Shown in pieces: positions 34,703 through 44,364 of a stretch of DNA of 64,000 bases. The stretch comes from Gemmatimonadota bacterium (lineage in GTDB: Bacteria > Gemmatimonadota > Gemmatimonadetes > Longimicrobiales > Gaopeijiaceae), in contig JAWKQO010000002.1 in the NCBI GenBank assembly GCA_041390105.1, positions 682,001 through 746,000 on the forward strand. Reading direction: 5' to 3'. Numbering within the stretch: the first letter of the stretch is position 1; every line of letters begins with the position of its first letter. A program made the translations under genes and the position numbers. The notes beneath the pieces were generated by a model. That model was not told where the DNA came from. It saw only the letters and a program-made list of their open reading frames with translations, and ran no database searches.

Positions 34703-36085
34703 CTAGGCCCCGGAGGCTGCACACTCCCGAAGGCTCTGCACGAAGCGCGAGGACCACGCATGTACGTCGTTCTTGCGCAGGATCGACATCATGGCCGCAT
34801 GCCGTTGGCGCCGCTCCTCGACGGGCATCTGGATCGCCTGGTGAAGCGCGTCGGCCACGCCGTCGAGGTCGTACGGATTGACCAGCACGGCATCGGTCAG
34901 CTCGCAGGCGGCGCCGGCGAGGTCGGAGAGGACGAGGACGCCCGGATCGTCCGGGTCCTGCGCGGCCACGTATTCCTTGGCTACCAGGTTCATCCCGTCC
35001 CGGATCGGGGTGACGAGACCCACCTGGGCACCGCGCATGATGCCCAGCAGCCGCTCCCGGGGCATGCCCTGGTTGAGGTAGTGGATCGGGAACCAGTCGA
35101 GCTGCGCGAAGCGTCCGTTGATGCTCCCCGAAAGTTGTTCCAGAGTCTGGCGGATCTCCGCGTAGGCCCGGACCCCCTGACGTGTGGGCGGTGCGATCTG
35201 GGTGAGCACGAGCTGTCCCTGGTGTTCCGGATAGAGCTCCAACAGTCGCTCGAAGGACCGGAAGCGCTCCGGCAAGCCCTTGCTGTAGTCGAGGCGGTCG
35301 ACTCCCAACACGAGCGTTCTCCCGCCGAACGACGCCACCGTCACCTCCGGGCGCGGGGTCACCGACGCCACGGCCTGACGGGCACACTCCTCGACATCGA
35401 TCCCGATGGGGAACACCTCGGAGTTCGGGTGGGGACTCGACCGGGGGGTCGAGCGGCGGTCGGCCCGGTCGATGGGGCTCAGTCCCGCTGATGTGAGGCA
35501 GTTCTGGAAGGAGTGCAGGTCCGGCTCCGTCTGGAAGCCGACCACGTCATAGGCGCAAAGGCTCCGCAACATCTCGCGATGGACCGGCAGCGCCCTCAGC
35601 ACGTCGTAGTCGGGGAACGGAGTATGCAAGAAGAAGCCGATCGGTTGCTTGGCTCCGAGCCTCCGTAGCTCCGAACCGAGTGGGATCAGGTGGAAGTCAT
35701 GAACCCAGATGATGTCGTCCGGCTCGAGCCTCGGCAGCAGCGTGCGGGCAAAGCGTGCATTGACCCGAAGATAGAGCTCGAACTCCCTTCGGTCGTACTT
35801 GAGGAACCCGAGCAGGTAGTGGAACAGCGGCCAGAGGGCGTTGTTGCAGAAGCCGTTGTAGTATCCCCGGATCTCCTCGCTGGAGAGGTCCACCGTCACA
35901 TAGCGAATGCCATCGTGCGTGAAGACCCCGGGGGCCTCGTCCGCCCTGCCTTCATCTCCGCTCCAGCCGAACCAAAGGCCACCTGACCCGCGCAGGGCCG
36001 ACCGCACACCCACGGCGAGCCCGCCGGCGACCTCCTCGCTACGTGGGTCGGGCACGCGATTCGAGATCACTACGACCCGGCTCAT
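34703..36085 (-). CDS. otsA: Trehalose-6-phosphate synthase
   Basis: A GT20 enzyme of 460 residues that joins UDP-glucose and glucose-6-phosphate into trehalose-6-phosphate. Family motifs are present in order: VVVISNRVPD at the N-terminus, GGLAVGVRSAL, IIWVHDFHLIPL, GFFLHTPFPDYDVLRALP, VDRLDYSKGLPERF (donor site) and TPIRDGMNLVAKEY. ATG 36085 is the start: GGAGG lies seven bases upstream and the ATGA overlaps the GH15 stop. It is the last gene of otsB-GH15-otsA; its product feeds the phosphatase encoded first. An interfering upstream ATG (36100) lacks a ribosome-binding site. Confidence 0.95.
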   Translation of the reverse strand: MSRVVVISNRVPDPRSEEVAGGLAVGVRSALRGSGGLWFGWSGDEGRADEAPGVFTHDGIRYVTVDLSSEEIRGYYNGFCNNALWPLFHYLLGFLKYDRREFELYLRVNARFARTLLPRLEPDDIIWVHDFHLIPLGSELRRLGAKQPIGFFLHTPFPDYDVLRALPVHREMLRSLCAYDVVGFQTEPDLHSFQNCLTSAGLSPIDRADRRSTPRSSPHPNSEVFPIGIDVEECARQAVASVTPRPEVTVASFGGRTLVLGVDRLDYSKGLPERFRSFERLLELYPEHQGQLVLTQIAPPTRQGVRAYAEIRQTLEQLSGSINGRFAQLDWFPIHYLNQGMPRERLLGIMRGAQVGLVTPIRDGMNLVAKEYVAAQDPDDPGVLVLSDLAGAACELTDAVLVNPYDLDGVADALHQAIQMPVEERRQRHAAMMSILRKNDVHAWSSRFVQSLRECAASGA

Positions 36086-37866
36086 ACCGCATCCTCCCAT
36101 GGCCTGCTCAACAGCATCGCCGAATGGATGATCCCCATCATGCTATAGGTTTGTGGGAAATTGCCCCAGAGTTCGTGCGTGACTGGATGGAGATCCTCCG
36201 ACAGCAGTCCGACACGGTTTCTGCGAGCCAGCAGGTGCTCGAACAGCTCCCGGGCTTCTTCGCGGCGACCAAGGGCTACGAGGGCGCTGATGAACCAGAA
36301 GGTGCACACCGTGAACGCAGTCTCGGGCGCACCGAAGTCGTCATTCGCGGAATAGCGGAAGAGGTAGTCACCGCGGCGAAGCTCCTTCTCGATGACTTCC
36401 ACCGTGCTGCGGAAGCGCGGATCGTCCGCCTCGAGGAAGCGTAGATCGTGAAGCAGCAGCATGCTGGCATCCAGCGAGTCTCCGCCGAAGCTTTCGACGA
36501 AGGCCCCACGTTCCTCGCTCCATGCCTCCTTGCAGATCGCGGCGTGCAGACGATCGGCCTCCGCGCCCCAGTGAGCGGCGCGCTCGTCCAACCCCAGGAC
36601 CCGGGCGATGCGGCAAAGCCGGTCGCAAGCAGACCAGCACATGACCGCCGAGAACGTGTGGACCCGGGCGCGGCCCCGGTACTCCCAGGGTCCCGCATCG
36701 GGCTGGTCGAAGCGGCGCACGGCCTCTTCTCCAAGGACCTCGAGGCGATGGTAGGCATCGACCCCGCCCGAATGGACCAGACGCTCGTCGAAGAACGACT
36801 GCATCGAGGCCAGCACGACCGCCCCGTAGACGTCGTTCTGGATCTGCTCGTGCGCCTGGTTTCCCACGCGCACCGGCCCCATTCCACGGTAGCCGGGAAG
36901 GGAATCGAGAATGCGTTCCTGCAAGCGGGCGGAGCCGGTAATTCCGTACACCGGCTGGAGGTGGTTATCCCCGGACTCGGCCGCGATGTCCATCAGGAAC
37001 CGCAGATAGGACTCCATGGTCTTGGTGGCTCCCAGCCGGTTCATGGCTCGTACGACGAAGTACGCATCCCTGAGCCAGCAGTAGCGATAGTCCCAGGTAC
37101 GGATCGTGTCTGGGGCTTCGGGGATCGAGGTGGTCATGGCGGCCACCACCGCGCCCGTGTCCTCGAAGGTGCACAGCTTCAGCGTGATGGCCGCCCGGAT
37201 GACGGCTTCTTGCCACTCCAGCGGGATGGTCAAGCCGCGCACCCACGCCTGCCAGTAGGCCGTCGTCTGCTCCAGGAAGCGCCGACCCAGAACGGACGGT
37301 GCCTCGGTGACCGGCTCATCGGGCCCCAGGATCAGCGTGATGGGTTCCTCCAGCACGAAGGCCCGTTCCTCGAGCACGGCGGATGTCGAGGCGTCGGTGG
37401 TCAGGCGTAGCACCTGATCCTCGAGCAGGTAGCGGATGTGGTTGCTGCCCTGCGTGAGGGTCGGGGCGCGACTGCCGTACTGGGCGAGGGGACGCAGTCG
37501 GATACGGATGTGCGGAGTGCCGACCAGCGGCCGGATCCGACGGATCAGCATCGCGGGTCGATAGCTCCGTCCGAACAGGGGAAAGCGAGGGGCGAAGTCC
37601 ACCACCTCGATCTTCCGACCTTGATCGTCCGCAAGCACCGTCTCCACGATCGCCGTATTCCGACGATAGGCCTGCTCCGTTTGTTGAAGACCGCGGAGTT
37701 GCACGTCGAAGAATCCCGCCGTCGGTTCCTCGGCGTTCTGCAACAGAGAGCAGAAGACGGGATCGCCGTCGAGGCGGGGAAGGCACGTCCAGACCATTCG
37801 TGCCTTCCGGTCCAGGAGGGAGGCGATCTGACAGTTGCCGATGGCTGCGAGATCGAGGTCAGGCAT
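36082..37866 (-). CDS. GH15-family glucoamylase/trehalase-like hydrolase
   Basis: A 594-residue cytoplasmic (no signal peptide) GH15 enzyme. It has an N-terminal beta-sandwich region (GNCQIASLLDRKARMVWTCL) and an alpha6/alpha6 catalytic barrel with TWDYRYCWLRDAYFVVRAMN, the landmark of this bacterial GH15 group. In mycobacteria, related GH15 proteins are trehalases. Set between otsB and otsA, it would break down trehalose or trim related alpha-glucosides, giving both synthesis and recycling in one operon. The start ATG 37866 overlaps the otsB stop by eight bases. Glucoamylase activity on glycogen-derived oligomers is the alternative. Confidence 0.88.
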   Translation of the reverse strand: MPDLDLAAIGNCQIASLLDRKARMVWTCLPRLDGDPVFCSLLQNAEEPTAGFFDVQLRGLQQTEQAYRRNTAIVETVLADDQGRKIEVVDFAPRFPLFGRSYRPAMLIRRIRPLVGTPHIRIRLRPLAQYGSRAPTLTQGSNHIRYLLEDQVLRLTTDASTSAVLEERAFVLEEPITLILGPDEPVTEAPSVLGRRFLEQTTAYWQAWVRGLTIPLEWQEAVIRAAITLKLCTFEDTGAVVAAMTTSIPEAPDTIRTWDYRYCWLRDAYFVVRAMNRLGATKTMESYLRFLMDIAAESGDNHLQPVYGITGSARLQERILDSLPGYRGMGPVRVGNQAHEQIQNDVYGAVVLASMQSFFDERLVHSGGVDAYHRLEVLGEEAVRRFDQPDAGPWEYRGRARVHTFSAVMCWSACDRLCRIARVLGLDERAAHWGAEADRLHAAICKEAWSEERGAFVESFGGDSLDASMLLLHDLRFLEADDPRFRSTVEVIEKELRRGDYLFRYSANDDFGAPETAFTVCTFWFISALVALGRREEARELFEHLLARRNRVGLLSEDLHPVTHELWGNFPQTYSMMGIIHSAMLLSRPWEDAV

Positions 37867-38644
37867 TGGGATCGGGGCTCGAGTCCAGAGTGGTTGAGCG
37901 GGCGTTGAGGAGGTCGCGCAGCCAGTCGTACACGGCCACGACGCCGGAGAGGTGATAGCGAGCGACTCCCGGATCGGTGGCGCCCACATGGATGGACAGT
38001 CCCTCCAGCGCGTTGACGGCAGCGAAGCCAGCCTGGTCGGTCTCGTCGTCCCCGAGAAAGACAGGAGTGCGACCCGCGAAGGGTGCGCGGCCCATCAGCG
38101 TTCGGATGCCGTCTCCCTTCGTGCGCGTGCCCCAGCGCACCTCCGCGACCATCTTGCCCAACTGCACCGTGGCGGGCGCCCCCAGCAGGGCGCGCGCAGC
38201 GCGGATCTCCTGCTCCACGGGCCGCTGTTGCCAAGGTGCGAGACGGTAGTGAAGTGCCAGGGAAGCCCCCTTGTCCTCCAACAGCACCCCGTCACGGCCC
38301 CGTGCGAAGTCCTCGAAGCGCTTCCGCAGGACGGGCCATTCCCTGGGTAGGGTGGGTCGGTGGATCGTAAGGTCCGCGTCGCGGAGCTCCAGCCCATGGG
38401 TTCCCACGGCCGGGAGAACGAGTGGAGCGAAAAGCGTATCCAGGTCGGCGAGGGCGCGCCCACTGACCAGGGCCAGCGCATCGTCGAGGGCGGTCCGCAG
38501 CTCGACCAGCAGCCCTCGCAGCGACGGGGGTATGCGGACTTCCTGAGGCCGGTCGGCGATCTCCACCAGGGTACCGTCGACGTCGAGGAACAGGGCCCAA
38601 TGCTCCGGCGGAGCAGGCAGGCCGGGTGAGGGCAGTGGGTCCAT
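37859..38644 (-). CDS. otsB: Trehalose-6-phosphate phosphatase
   Basis: A 261-residue HAD-superfamily phosphatase that removes phosphate from trehalose-6-phosphate. It has motif I LFLDVDGTLVEI, with nucleophile and acid Asp, motif II in LVSGRALADLD, a cap domain (GTHGLELRDADL, LEDKGASLALHYR) and the motif III/IV region TKGDGIRTLM...FLGDDETDQAGF. ATG 38644 is used, preceded by a weak site. It is the first gene of the trehalose operon. Trehalose is a compatible solute, so the operon probably serves desiccation or osmotic stress. Confidence 0.95.
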   Translation of the reverse strand: MDPLPSPGLPAPPEHWALFLDVDGTLVEIADRPQEVRIPPSLRGLLVELRTALDDALALVSGRALADLDTLFAPLVLPAVGTHGLELRDADLTIHRPTLPREWPVLRKRFEDFARGRDGVLLEDKGASLALHYRLAPWQQRPVEQEIRAARALLGAPATVQLGKMVAEVRWGTRTKGDGIRTLMGRAPFAGRTPVFLGDDETDQAGFAAVNALEGLSIHVGATDPGVARYHLSGVVAVYDWLRDLLNARSTTLDSSPDPNA

Positions 38645-38694
38645 GATAGCGGGGTTGGGCCTCCGGGTACGGGTGGATCCGTCGGACGGGAGGG

Positions 38695-39801
38695 TCAGGA
38701 ACTCTTCACCACGTCGGGGTACCGCTGGGCCAGCGGGTACGTCCCGTCCTTCATGTCGGCAGCCACCCAGGTGGCGATCCGGGCCCGGACGTCGGCGGGG
38801 ACGTCCTTGTGGCGATCGGAGGTGCCGCGCACGAACAGTTGTGCGTCCGTTTGCAGGATGTGCGGCGGGTGCATCTCGAACGCGTTCTGGTTCTCCTGCA
38901 TGTACGCGAAGCCGCTCTTGCGGACGATCTCCGCACGCTCTTCGTCGGTCAGGGGTTCCATGCCCAGGAAGGCTGCCACCTGGTCGACCACGCGGCCCAG
39001 ATCCTTCTTCATGTCTTCGAAATGGACGAAGAGCACATTCGGTTCGGACTGGGCGCGTTCCCACCAACCCTGCACGTGGTCGGTCCAGGTGCCCCACCAC
39101 ATCCACTCTGGCGAGCGGAACCACTCTTCGACGAGGGAGAGGGGAGGGGCCATCCGCCCCACGTTGGTCGCGATGAAGTCGACACAGCTGGCGAAACAGG
39201 AGACGGGGTGGCGCGCCACATAGATGTAGCGGGCCTCGGGACTCCAGGGGAGCAGCGTGACAGGCAGGTGGGTCTTGATGATGCGTGAGGGTCTCTCTTC
39301 ACCCACCAGCGGTGCGGCTTCCATGGATACCGTCTTGCGAGCCTCGATCCAGGGGGAGATGGCGTGGAGCGTAGTACCGCCTTCGACGATCCGTCCGCGG
39401 CCTCGGCCCAGCACTTCGTGCACGACCTGGAGCATCCAGGTGGTTCCGCACTTCATCTGCGTGACTACGAAGACGTCCTCGGGACCGGGGGTATACTCTT
39501 GAGCCTTCGCGAAGCTGTCGGCGCTGCAGGTGCCCCTGGGCCCGGCGACGCCGTTCTGCTGGAAGCTCGCCTTCTGGAACGTGAAGGTGGAGAAGCGGCC
39601 GACCAAGCGCAGGACGGGAAAGAGCAGGCGGGCGTACTGCCGCAGCTTTGCCTTGAAGGCCTCCCGCCCCTCCGGCGGAAGGCCGTAGTAGCCCACCCCC
39701 AGTGTCTGCTGGTCCTCCCAGGTCAGGACTACCGCCAGGAGGATGAACTGGGCAAGGAGGAACAGCCCCAGCACCGCGAGGGCCAGGAGGATCCAGAGCA
39801 T
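38695..39801 (-). CDS. Membrane-anchored sulfotransferase
   Basis: A 368-residue protein with one N-terminal transmembrane helix (LWILLALAVLGLFLLAQFILLAVVL) and a sulfotransferase domain that moves sulfate from PAPS to an acceptor hydroxyl. The 5'-phosphosulfate loop is TQMKCGTTWMLQ (usually KSGTTW, with Cys for Ser here) and the 3'-phosphate site is YIYVARHPVSCFAS. A later block, FVHFEDMKKDLGRVVDQVAAFLG, is typical of the cytosolic/aryl type. The anchor is unusual for that type. The start is uncertain: ATG 39801 is used, TTG 39852 is possible, and neither has a clear ribosome-binding site. It stands between otsB and the SusD gene. Confidence 0.88.
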   Translation of the reverse strand: MLWILLALAVLGLFLLAQFILLAVVLTWEDQQTLGVGYYGLPPEGREAFKAKLRQYARLLFPVLRLVGRFSTFTFQKASFQQNGVAGPRGTCSADSFAKAQEYTPGPEDVFVVTQMKCGTTWMLQVVHEVLGRGRGRIVEGGTTLHAISPWIEARKTVSMEAAPLVGEERPSRIIKTHLPVTLLPWSPEARYIYVARHPVSCFASCVDFIATNVGRMAPPLSLVEEWFRSPEWMWWGTWTDHVQGWWERAQSEPNVLFVHFEDMKKDLGRVVDQVAAFLGMEPLTDEERAEIVRKSGFAYMQENQNAFEMHPPHILQTDAQLFVRGTSDRHKDVPADVRARIATWVAADMKDGTYPLAQRYPDVVKSS

Positions 39802-39918
39802 GCGTGTCGCGGGGTTCGAGGGTGGCTCCGGCCGGTCGGCCGAGTGCCGCAAGTTGTCCGGCAGGACGCGTGCCGTCCAGCCGGGCCTGCGTCGCAGCCG
39901 TGTGCCTCGAACGAGAAA

Positions 39919-39949
39919 CGGGGGGCGCGGCCTTGGGCCGCACCCCCCG
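39919..39949 (-). terminator. Intrinsic terminator of the SusC-SusD operon
   Basis: CGGGGGGCGCGGCC (39919-39932) and GGCCGCACCCCCCG (39936-39949) pair over 14 bases with one mismatch and a 3-base loop. Read on the minus strand, TTTCTCGTT follows. It lies 29 bases after the SusD stop and fits the end of the minus-strand operon. Confidence 0.85.
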
Positions 39950-39977
39950 CATCACACTCCCTGCCAACGATCCCTGA

Positions 39978-41315
39978 TCAGGGGATGCTGACGTTCGGGT
40001 TGCCCTCGTACTCCTCGAGTGGCATGGGGTAGCAGGTCGCCGAGCCATAGTCTCCCCACTGGGTGGTGGGGTGGGTGCCCGACGGGAACATATCGTCGCC
40101 CTGCCGCAGCCAGCGTCGCAAATCACCCAGGCGAGAGCCGTTGAGGAACAGGTCGCGACCGCGTTGGTCGCGCAGCTCCATCATCAGCTCGTCGCCGCTG
40201 AGGTTGACTGGCGCCTGATTCCCGAAGGCGCGGCGGTCGTTGACGAACGCCAGCGTCTCGGGCGTGGGGCCCAGCGCCTCGTAGTAGTTGTGCTGCGCCT
40301 CCAGGCCCGACGCGAACGTGATGTCCGTGCCCTGCCCGAAGTCCGGCGGCCTCCCACCGGTGGCGAAGGTCTCTCCGTTGTACTCGGAGAACATCAACCC
40401 CTGCTTGGGCGTGTAGAGCTGCGTCAGCCGGTTGTGACCCAGCCTCCAATCCGGCAGGTGCTGCACGCGCGGATCGGTGAGGAACGCTTCGAGATCCTGC
40501 GTTCCGAAGTTGCCGGGACCGCCTGCCAGGAAGTGCGGGTGCATCCCCAGCGAGTGATTGGCTCCCACAACGCGGGCTTCCAGCACGTTGTAGGTCCGCG
40601 GGTCGGTGGCCGAGTACTCCACCCAGCGACGGTAGTCCGCCGGCACCTGGGGCGCGATGGCGAGCACCTGGGCGTTGTTGCCCAGGTTCAGGTGGGCCCG
40701 CGAGAGCCCCACGCGGATCATGTTGACCAGGTCGGCGTCTCCGGCCGCTTGCGCGACCGAAAGCGCCTCGTCGAAACGATCCACGGCAAACTGGTAGAGC
40801 TGCAACGGCTGATAGATGTCCGAGCCCACGTTCACCGTCGCTTCACACATGGCGTCGGCCAGCAGGATATAGGAATACCCCGCATAGGCCAGCACCGTGG
40901 CCATCCGCCCGTCCGAGCTCGGGTTGGCCAGCAGGTCGCGGAAGCGGCCAGCGATGCTGTCCGCCTGCGCCCGGGCCCGGCTCAACTCCGAGAACATGAG
41001 GTCGGCGTCACCCTCGTCGAAGCGAACGATCCGCTGACTCAGGCGAGCCGTCTGTTCCCAGTTGATGCCCGTGATCTGCTCGTCCGTGAACATGGTTCCC
41101 CGCCAGACGAACGGATCCGAGTAGGCGACCTGAAAGTCACCCACCACGCCGTTGACGAGCACGTTGACGAGGGTTGAGTCCTGCAGCAGCTCCTCGTTCA
41201 GCTCCGCCGGATTGTTCACCTCCAGCAGGTCGTTGACCGAGCACGCCGAGCCGACCAGGGCCAGGGCCGCGACCGCGGTCGCCAGCCATCCCCTCCGGTT
41301 TGGTGTCTTTGTCAT
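39978..41315 (-). CDS. RagB/SusD-family outer-membrane lipoprotein
   Basis: A 445-residue surface lipoprotein (lipobox VGSAC) of the SusD fold, the lid that captures nutrients for the TonB-dependent porter encoded just upstream (13-base gap). It shows the family start (SVNDLLEVNNPAELNEELLQDSTLVNVLVNGVVGDF), helical tetratricopeptide-like stretches (YAGYSYILLADAMCEATVNVG; LYQFAVDRFDEALSVAQ) and a C-terminal block LRDQRGRDLFLNGSRLGDLRRWLRQG. No glycosidase or peptidase lies next to the pair, so the ligand (glycan or peptide) cannot be assigned. Confidence 0.92.
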   Translation of the reverse strand: MTKTPNRRGWLATAVAALALVGSACSVNDLLEVNNPAELNEELLQDSTLVNVLVNGVVGDFQVAYSDPFVWRGTMFTDEQITGINWEQTARLSQRIVRFDEGDADLMFSELSRARAQADSIAGRFRDLLANPSSDGRMATVLAYAGYSYILLADAMCEATVNVGSDIYQPLQLYQFAVDRFDEALSVAQAAGDADLVNMIRVGLSRAHLNLGNNAQVLAIAPQVPADYRRWVEYSATDPRTYNVLEARVVGANHSLGMHPHFLAGGPGNFGTQDLEAFLTDPRVQHLPDWRLGHNRLTQLYTPKQGLMFSEYNGETFATGGRPPDFGQGTDITFASGLEAQHNYYEALGPTPETLAFVNDRRAFGNQAPVNLSGDELMMELRDQRGRDLFLNGSRLGDLRRWLRQGDDMFPSGTHPTTQWGDYGSATCYPMPLEEYEGNPNVSIP

Positions 41316-41328
41316 GGTTGCTCCTGTC

Positions 41329-44300
41329 CTAGAACGCGAACCGGAGGCTGAGCGCGAAGCTCCTCAGCATCGGGATCGAGGCGTAATCCGTACGATTGAA
41401 TCCGGAGAGCGAGTCGAAGTTGACTTCGGGGTCGGGTGAGCCCAGACCCTCCTGGTCGAACTTGTACTTCGTCCACATCCACAGATTCCGCGCAGACAGG
41501 GTCAGTGCCGCGTTGTCGACGCCGGTCTTCTCGATCAAGCTCGAAGGCAGATCGTAGGTAGCCGAGATCTCGCGCAGCTTGATGAAGTCTGCCTGCTGGA
41601 TCCACGTCTTGGTCTGAAGGCTCTTGGCCACTGCGACATCCACCGGGTCCGAGTCCGGGTTGTTGATCAACCACGTGTTCTGATCGATGCGGCTGCGGAC
41701 TGAGCAGATGGCGCACCACTGGTAGTGGCCACCCTTGTAGTCCAGGTTGGCGAACAGCCGGATGTTGTCGAACAGCGTCACCGTGTTGGTGAACCCGATC
41801 TCACGGGTCGGCAGCGACGGGCCCACGTACTCCTTGTCGCTCGCTACCGTCACTCCGCCGCTTCCCGTCAGTACCGGCGCGCCGCTGGCGTCCCGCACCA
41901 CGTCCGTGCTCCAGAAGCCACCCATGGGATAGCGCGGGATGTGACGCTGCACGGTGGCGAACTGCCCGAACTCGATCTGTTCGATGGGCGCGTCACCGAA
42001 GGTGACCAGCTCGTTGGAGTTGGTCGACAAGGCCACGGTCGCGTCCCACTGCAGGTTGCGCGTGTAGACAGGCGTAGCGGTCAGCAGCACCTCGATGCCG
42101 CTGTTGGCGATCTCACCCACATTGGCGTAGTGCACACCGCTGAAGCCCGACGACGGCGGATCCGGCACCTGGATCAGCGCGTCCCGCGTCTTCTGGTTGT
42201 AGTAGGTGAAGTCGAGCCCCATCCGGCCGTCCAGGAACGAGGCCTCGAAGCCCAGCTCCAACTCGGAGCCGGTTTCGGCCTTCAAATCCGGATTCCCATA
42301 GGACGAGGGTCGGAGCAGGTTCACCACCTGGTCACCCAGGGTGGTCACGCCCGCGTCGAAGGTCCGATCGGCCGTGAACGGATCGGGCGGGCTGCCGGCC
42401 TGACCCCAGGCGCCGCGCAGCTTGAGCTGATCGATCCAGCCCACGTCGAAGAAGTCCTCGTCCGAGATGACGTAGCTGAGCTGCGCCTTCGGGTACACCA
42501 CCAGCGAGAAGTCCTGTCCGAACGCAGAGTTGTCGTCGATGCGCACGGCCGCGGTGGCGAACAAGCGGTTCTTCCACCCCACCTGCTCCTGGAAGTAGAA
42601 GCCCAACGAGGTCTGCTCGTTCAGGCCCTGGCTGGCCCGCGTGTTGGCGGCCGTACCCACCAGGTTGATCTGACTGGCCACCAGGCCCTCACCCACCGTG
42701 GTGAACGACTCGAACTTGCGGGCGTTCAGCTGCATGCCCGCGCTGAAGGCGCTCGAGTAGTTCTCACTCAGATCCGTCGCGACGGTCCCCGAGTAGTCCA
42801 CCGTCCAGGTGTGCACATCCGGCAGGAAGATGTCCACCACGCCGGTGGCGTTGGTGGCACCCCAGGGCGCCTGGCCCGTCTGGTCGATGGGGTAGAACTC
42901 GGTGACGTTGCGATCGTTGTTGTCCAGGCCGAGGACGAGACGGTTGGAGAGCCAGGAGAACGGCTCATAGTTGACCGTCGCACCCAAGGTGAAACGCTCG
43001 CCCCGGGTCTGTAGATCGTACTGGTTGGCCAGATCGGGGCCGAAGCCGCGGAATCCTTCCTCCCACGGATCGTTGGTCGCGCGGGCGCGCCCACGATAGG
43101 CGTTGCGCAGCACCGAGTTGGACGAGTTGTTGGACAGGGGCTGGCGGATGTGCTGCCGCACGTAGCCCACGTTCACGTTGAAGTTGAGTTGCTCGGACGG
43201 CGTGAAGCCGAAGTTGGCACGCCCGCCCTGCCGCTTGGCGAAGTTGTTCAGGAAGATGCCCTGTTCGTCGCCCTTCTCGGCGGAGATGAAGTAGTTGAAC
43301 AACTCACCACCGCCCCGCGCCGAAACATTGAAGGCGTATTGGCCGGGGCCATTGGAGTCACTCGAACCTTCGTTGCCGCGCACCGCGTTGGGGTGGCGCG
43401 TCATGGGATCGTCCATCAACACCGTACCGGCGGCCAGGCCCTGACACCCCGGATAGATGGCAGCATTGGTGACCTGGGAGGCCGTGCACTGCCAGTAGGT
43501 GATGGGCCGGTCGAGCACCCAGTCGGAGGTGCCGACGTCCATGCTGGCCGTCCACTGCATGCCGGTGCCGGGGCGGCCCTTCTTGGTGATGATCTGGATC
43601 ACGCCGGACGCGGCTTCGGCGCCGTACAGCGTCGCCGCGGCCGGGCCCTTGATCACCTCGATCGACTCGATGTCGTTCGGGTTCAGGAAGTCCAGCGCGT
43701 TGGTGCAGTGCACCACATTGTTGCACTGCCCACTCTGGTTGCCGCTCTCGATGCGCACGCCGTCGACGAAGACGACCGGCTCGAAGCGGCCCGACAACGA
43801 GCCCGACCCGCGCAGGCGGATCTGAGAGCCGTCACCCGCGCCACCGCCGTTCGACACGAGCGTCAAGCCGGGAGTGCGTGCCTGCAGGAGCTCCTGCACG
43901 CTCGTCACGGGCACTGCTTCGGTGACCTCGCCTGCATCGAACTTCTGGACCGAGTTGCCGATGGCGCGCCGCTGCGTCTGGCCCGCCGTGCCGGTGACCA
44001 CGATCTCGTCCAGCTCCAGCGCCTGCTGGCTCATCGCGAAATCGAGCGCGGCCGTCTGGCCCGCGGCCACCGTCACCTGCTGCTCGACCGTGCCGTACCC
44101 GAGGATCTCGACCCGCACCACCTGCGGGCCCGTGGGGACGTTCAGGACGAGGTATTGCCCGCTCGAGTTGGCCAGGCCTCCACGGCCCGTACCCACCACG
44201 AGGACCTGCGCGCCGGGGAGTGGCCGCAGCGTCACCGCGTCGGTGACCTGCCCCCGGATGTTACCTGTCGCCTGCTGTGCCGCCGCGGTGTCCGCTTGGG

Positions 44301-44364
44301 TCAGGCTGGCGCTGGTCGCCAGGGCAAGTAGCCCCAGCAACGTTCGGACGCCGGTGGTTTTCAT
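41329..44364 (-). CDS. SusC/RagA-family TonB-linked outer-membrane porter
   Basis: A 1011-residue TonB-dependent transporter. After the signal peptide comes a carboxypeptidase-regulatory-like domain (NIRGQVTDAVTLRPLPGAQVLVVG), a TonB-box-like stretch (LDEIVVTG), the plug (SVQELLQARTPGLTLVSNGG; IEVIKGPAAATLYGAEAASG) and a beta-barrel ending in RSFALSLRFAF, the usual aromatic end. It imports a ligand handed over by the SusD lipoprotein. ATG 44364 was chosen: GAGGAGG lies four bases before it and the signal peptide follows; the open frame extends 84 codons further upstream but is not plausible protein. Confidence 0.94.
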   Translation of the reverse strand: MKTTGVRTLLGLLALATSASLTQADTAAAQQATGNIRGQVTDAVTLRPLPGAQVLVVGTGRGGLANSSGQYLVLNVPTGPQVVRVEILGYGTVEQQVTVAAGQTAALDFAMSQQALELDEIVVTGTAGQTQRRAIGNSVQKFDAGEVTEAVPVTSVQELLQARTPGLTLVSNGGGAGDGSQIRLRGSGSLSGRFEPVVFVDGVRIESGNQSGQCNNVVHCTNALDFLNPNDIESIEVIKGPAAATLYGAEAASGVIQIITKKGRPGTGMQWTASMDVGTSDWVLDRPITYWQCTASQVTNAAIYPGCQGLAAGTVLMDDPMTRHPNAVRGNEGSSDSNGPGQYAFNVSARGGGELFNYFISAEKGDEQGIFLNNFAKRQGGRANFGFTPSEQLNFNVNVGYVRQHIRQPLSNNSSNSVLRNAYRGRARATNDPWEEGFRGFGPDLANQYDLQTRGERFTLGATVNYEPFSWLSNRLVLGLDNNDRNVTEFYPIDQTGQAPWGATNATGVVDIFLPDVHTWTVDYSGTVATDLSENYSSAFSAGMQLNARKFESFTTVGEGLVASQINLVGTAANTRASQGLNEQTSLGFYFQEQVGWKNRLFATAAVRIDDNSAFGQDFSLVVYPKAQLSYVISDEDFFDVGWIDQLKLRGAWGQAGSPPDPFTADRTFDAGVTTLGDQVVNLLRPSSYGNPDLKAETGSELELGFEASFLDGRMGLDFTYYNQKTRDALIQVPDPPSSGFSGVHYANVGEIANSGIEVLLTATPVYTRNLQWDATVALSTNSNELVTFGDAPIEQIEFGQFATVQRHIPRYPMGGFWSTDVVRDASGAPVLTGSGGVTVASDKEYVGPSLPTREIGFTNTVTLFDNIRLFANLDYKGGHYQWCAICSVRSRIDQNTWLINNPDSDPVDVAVAKSLQTKTWIQQADFIKLREISATYDLPSSLIEKTGVDNAALTLSARNLWMWTKYKFDQEGLGSPDPEVNFDSLSGFNRTDYASIPMLRSFALSLRFAF

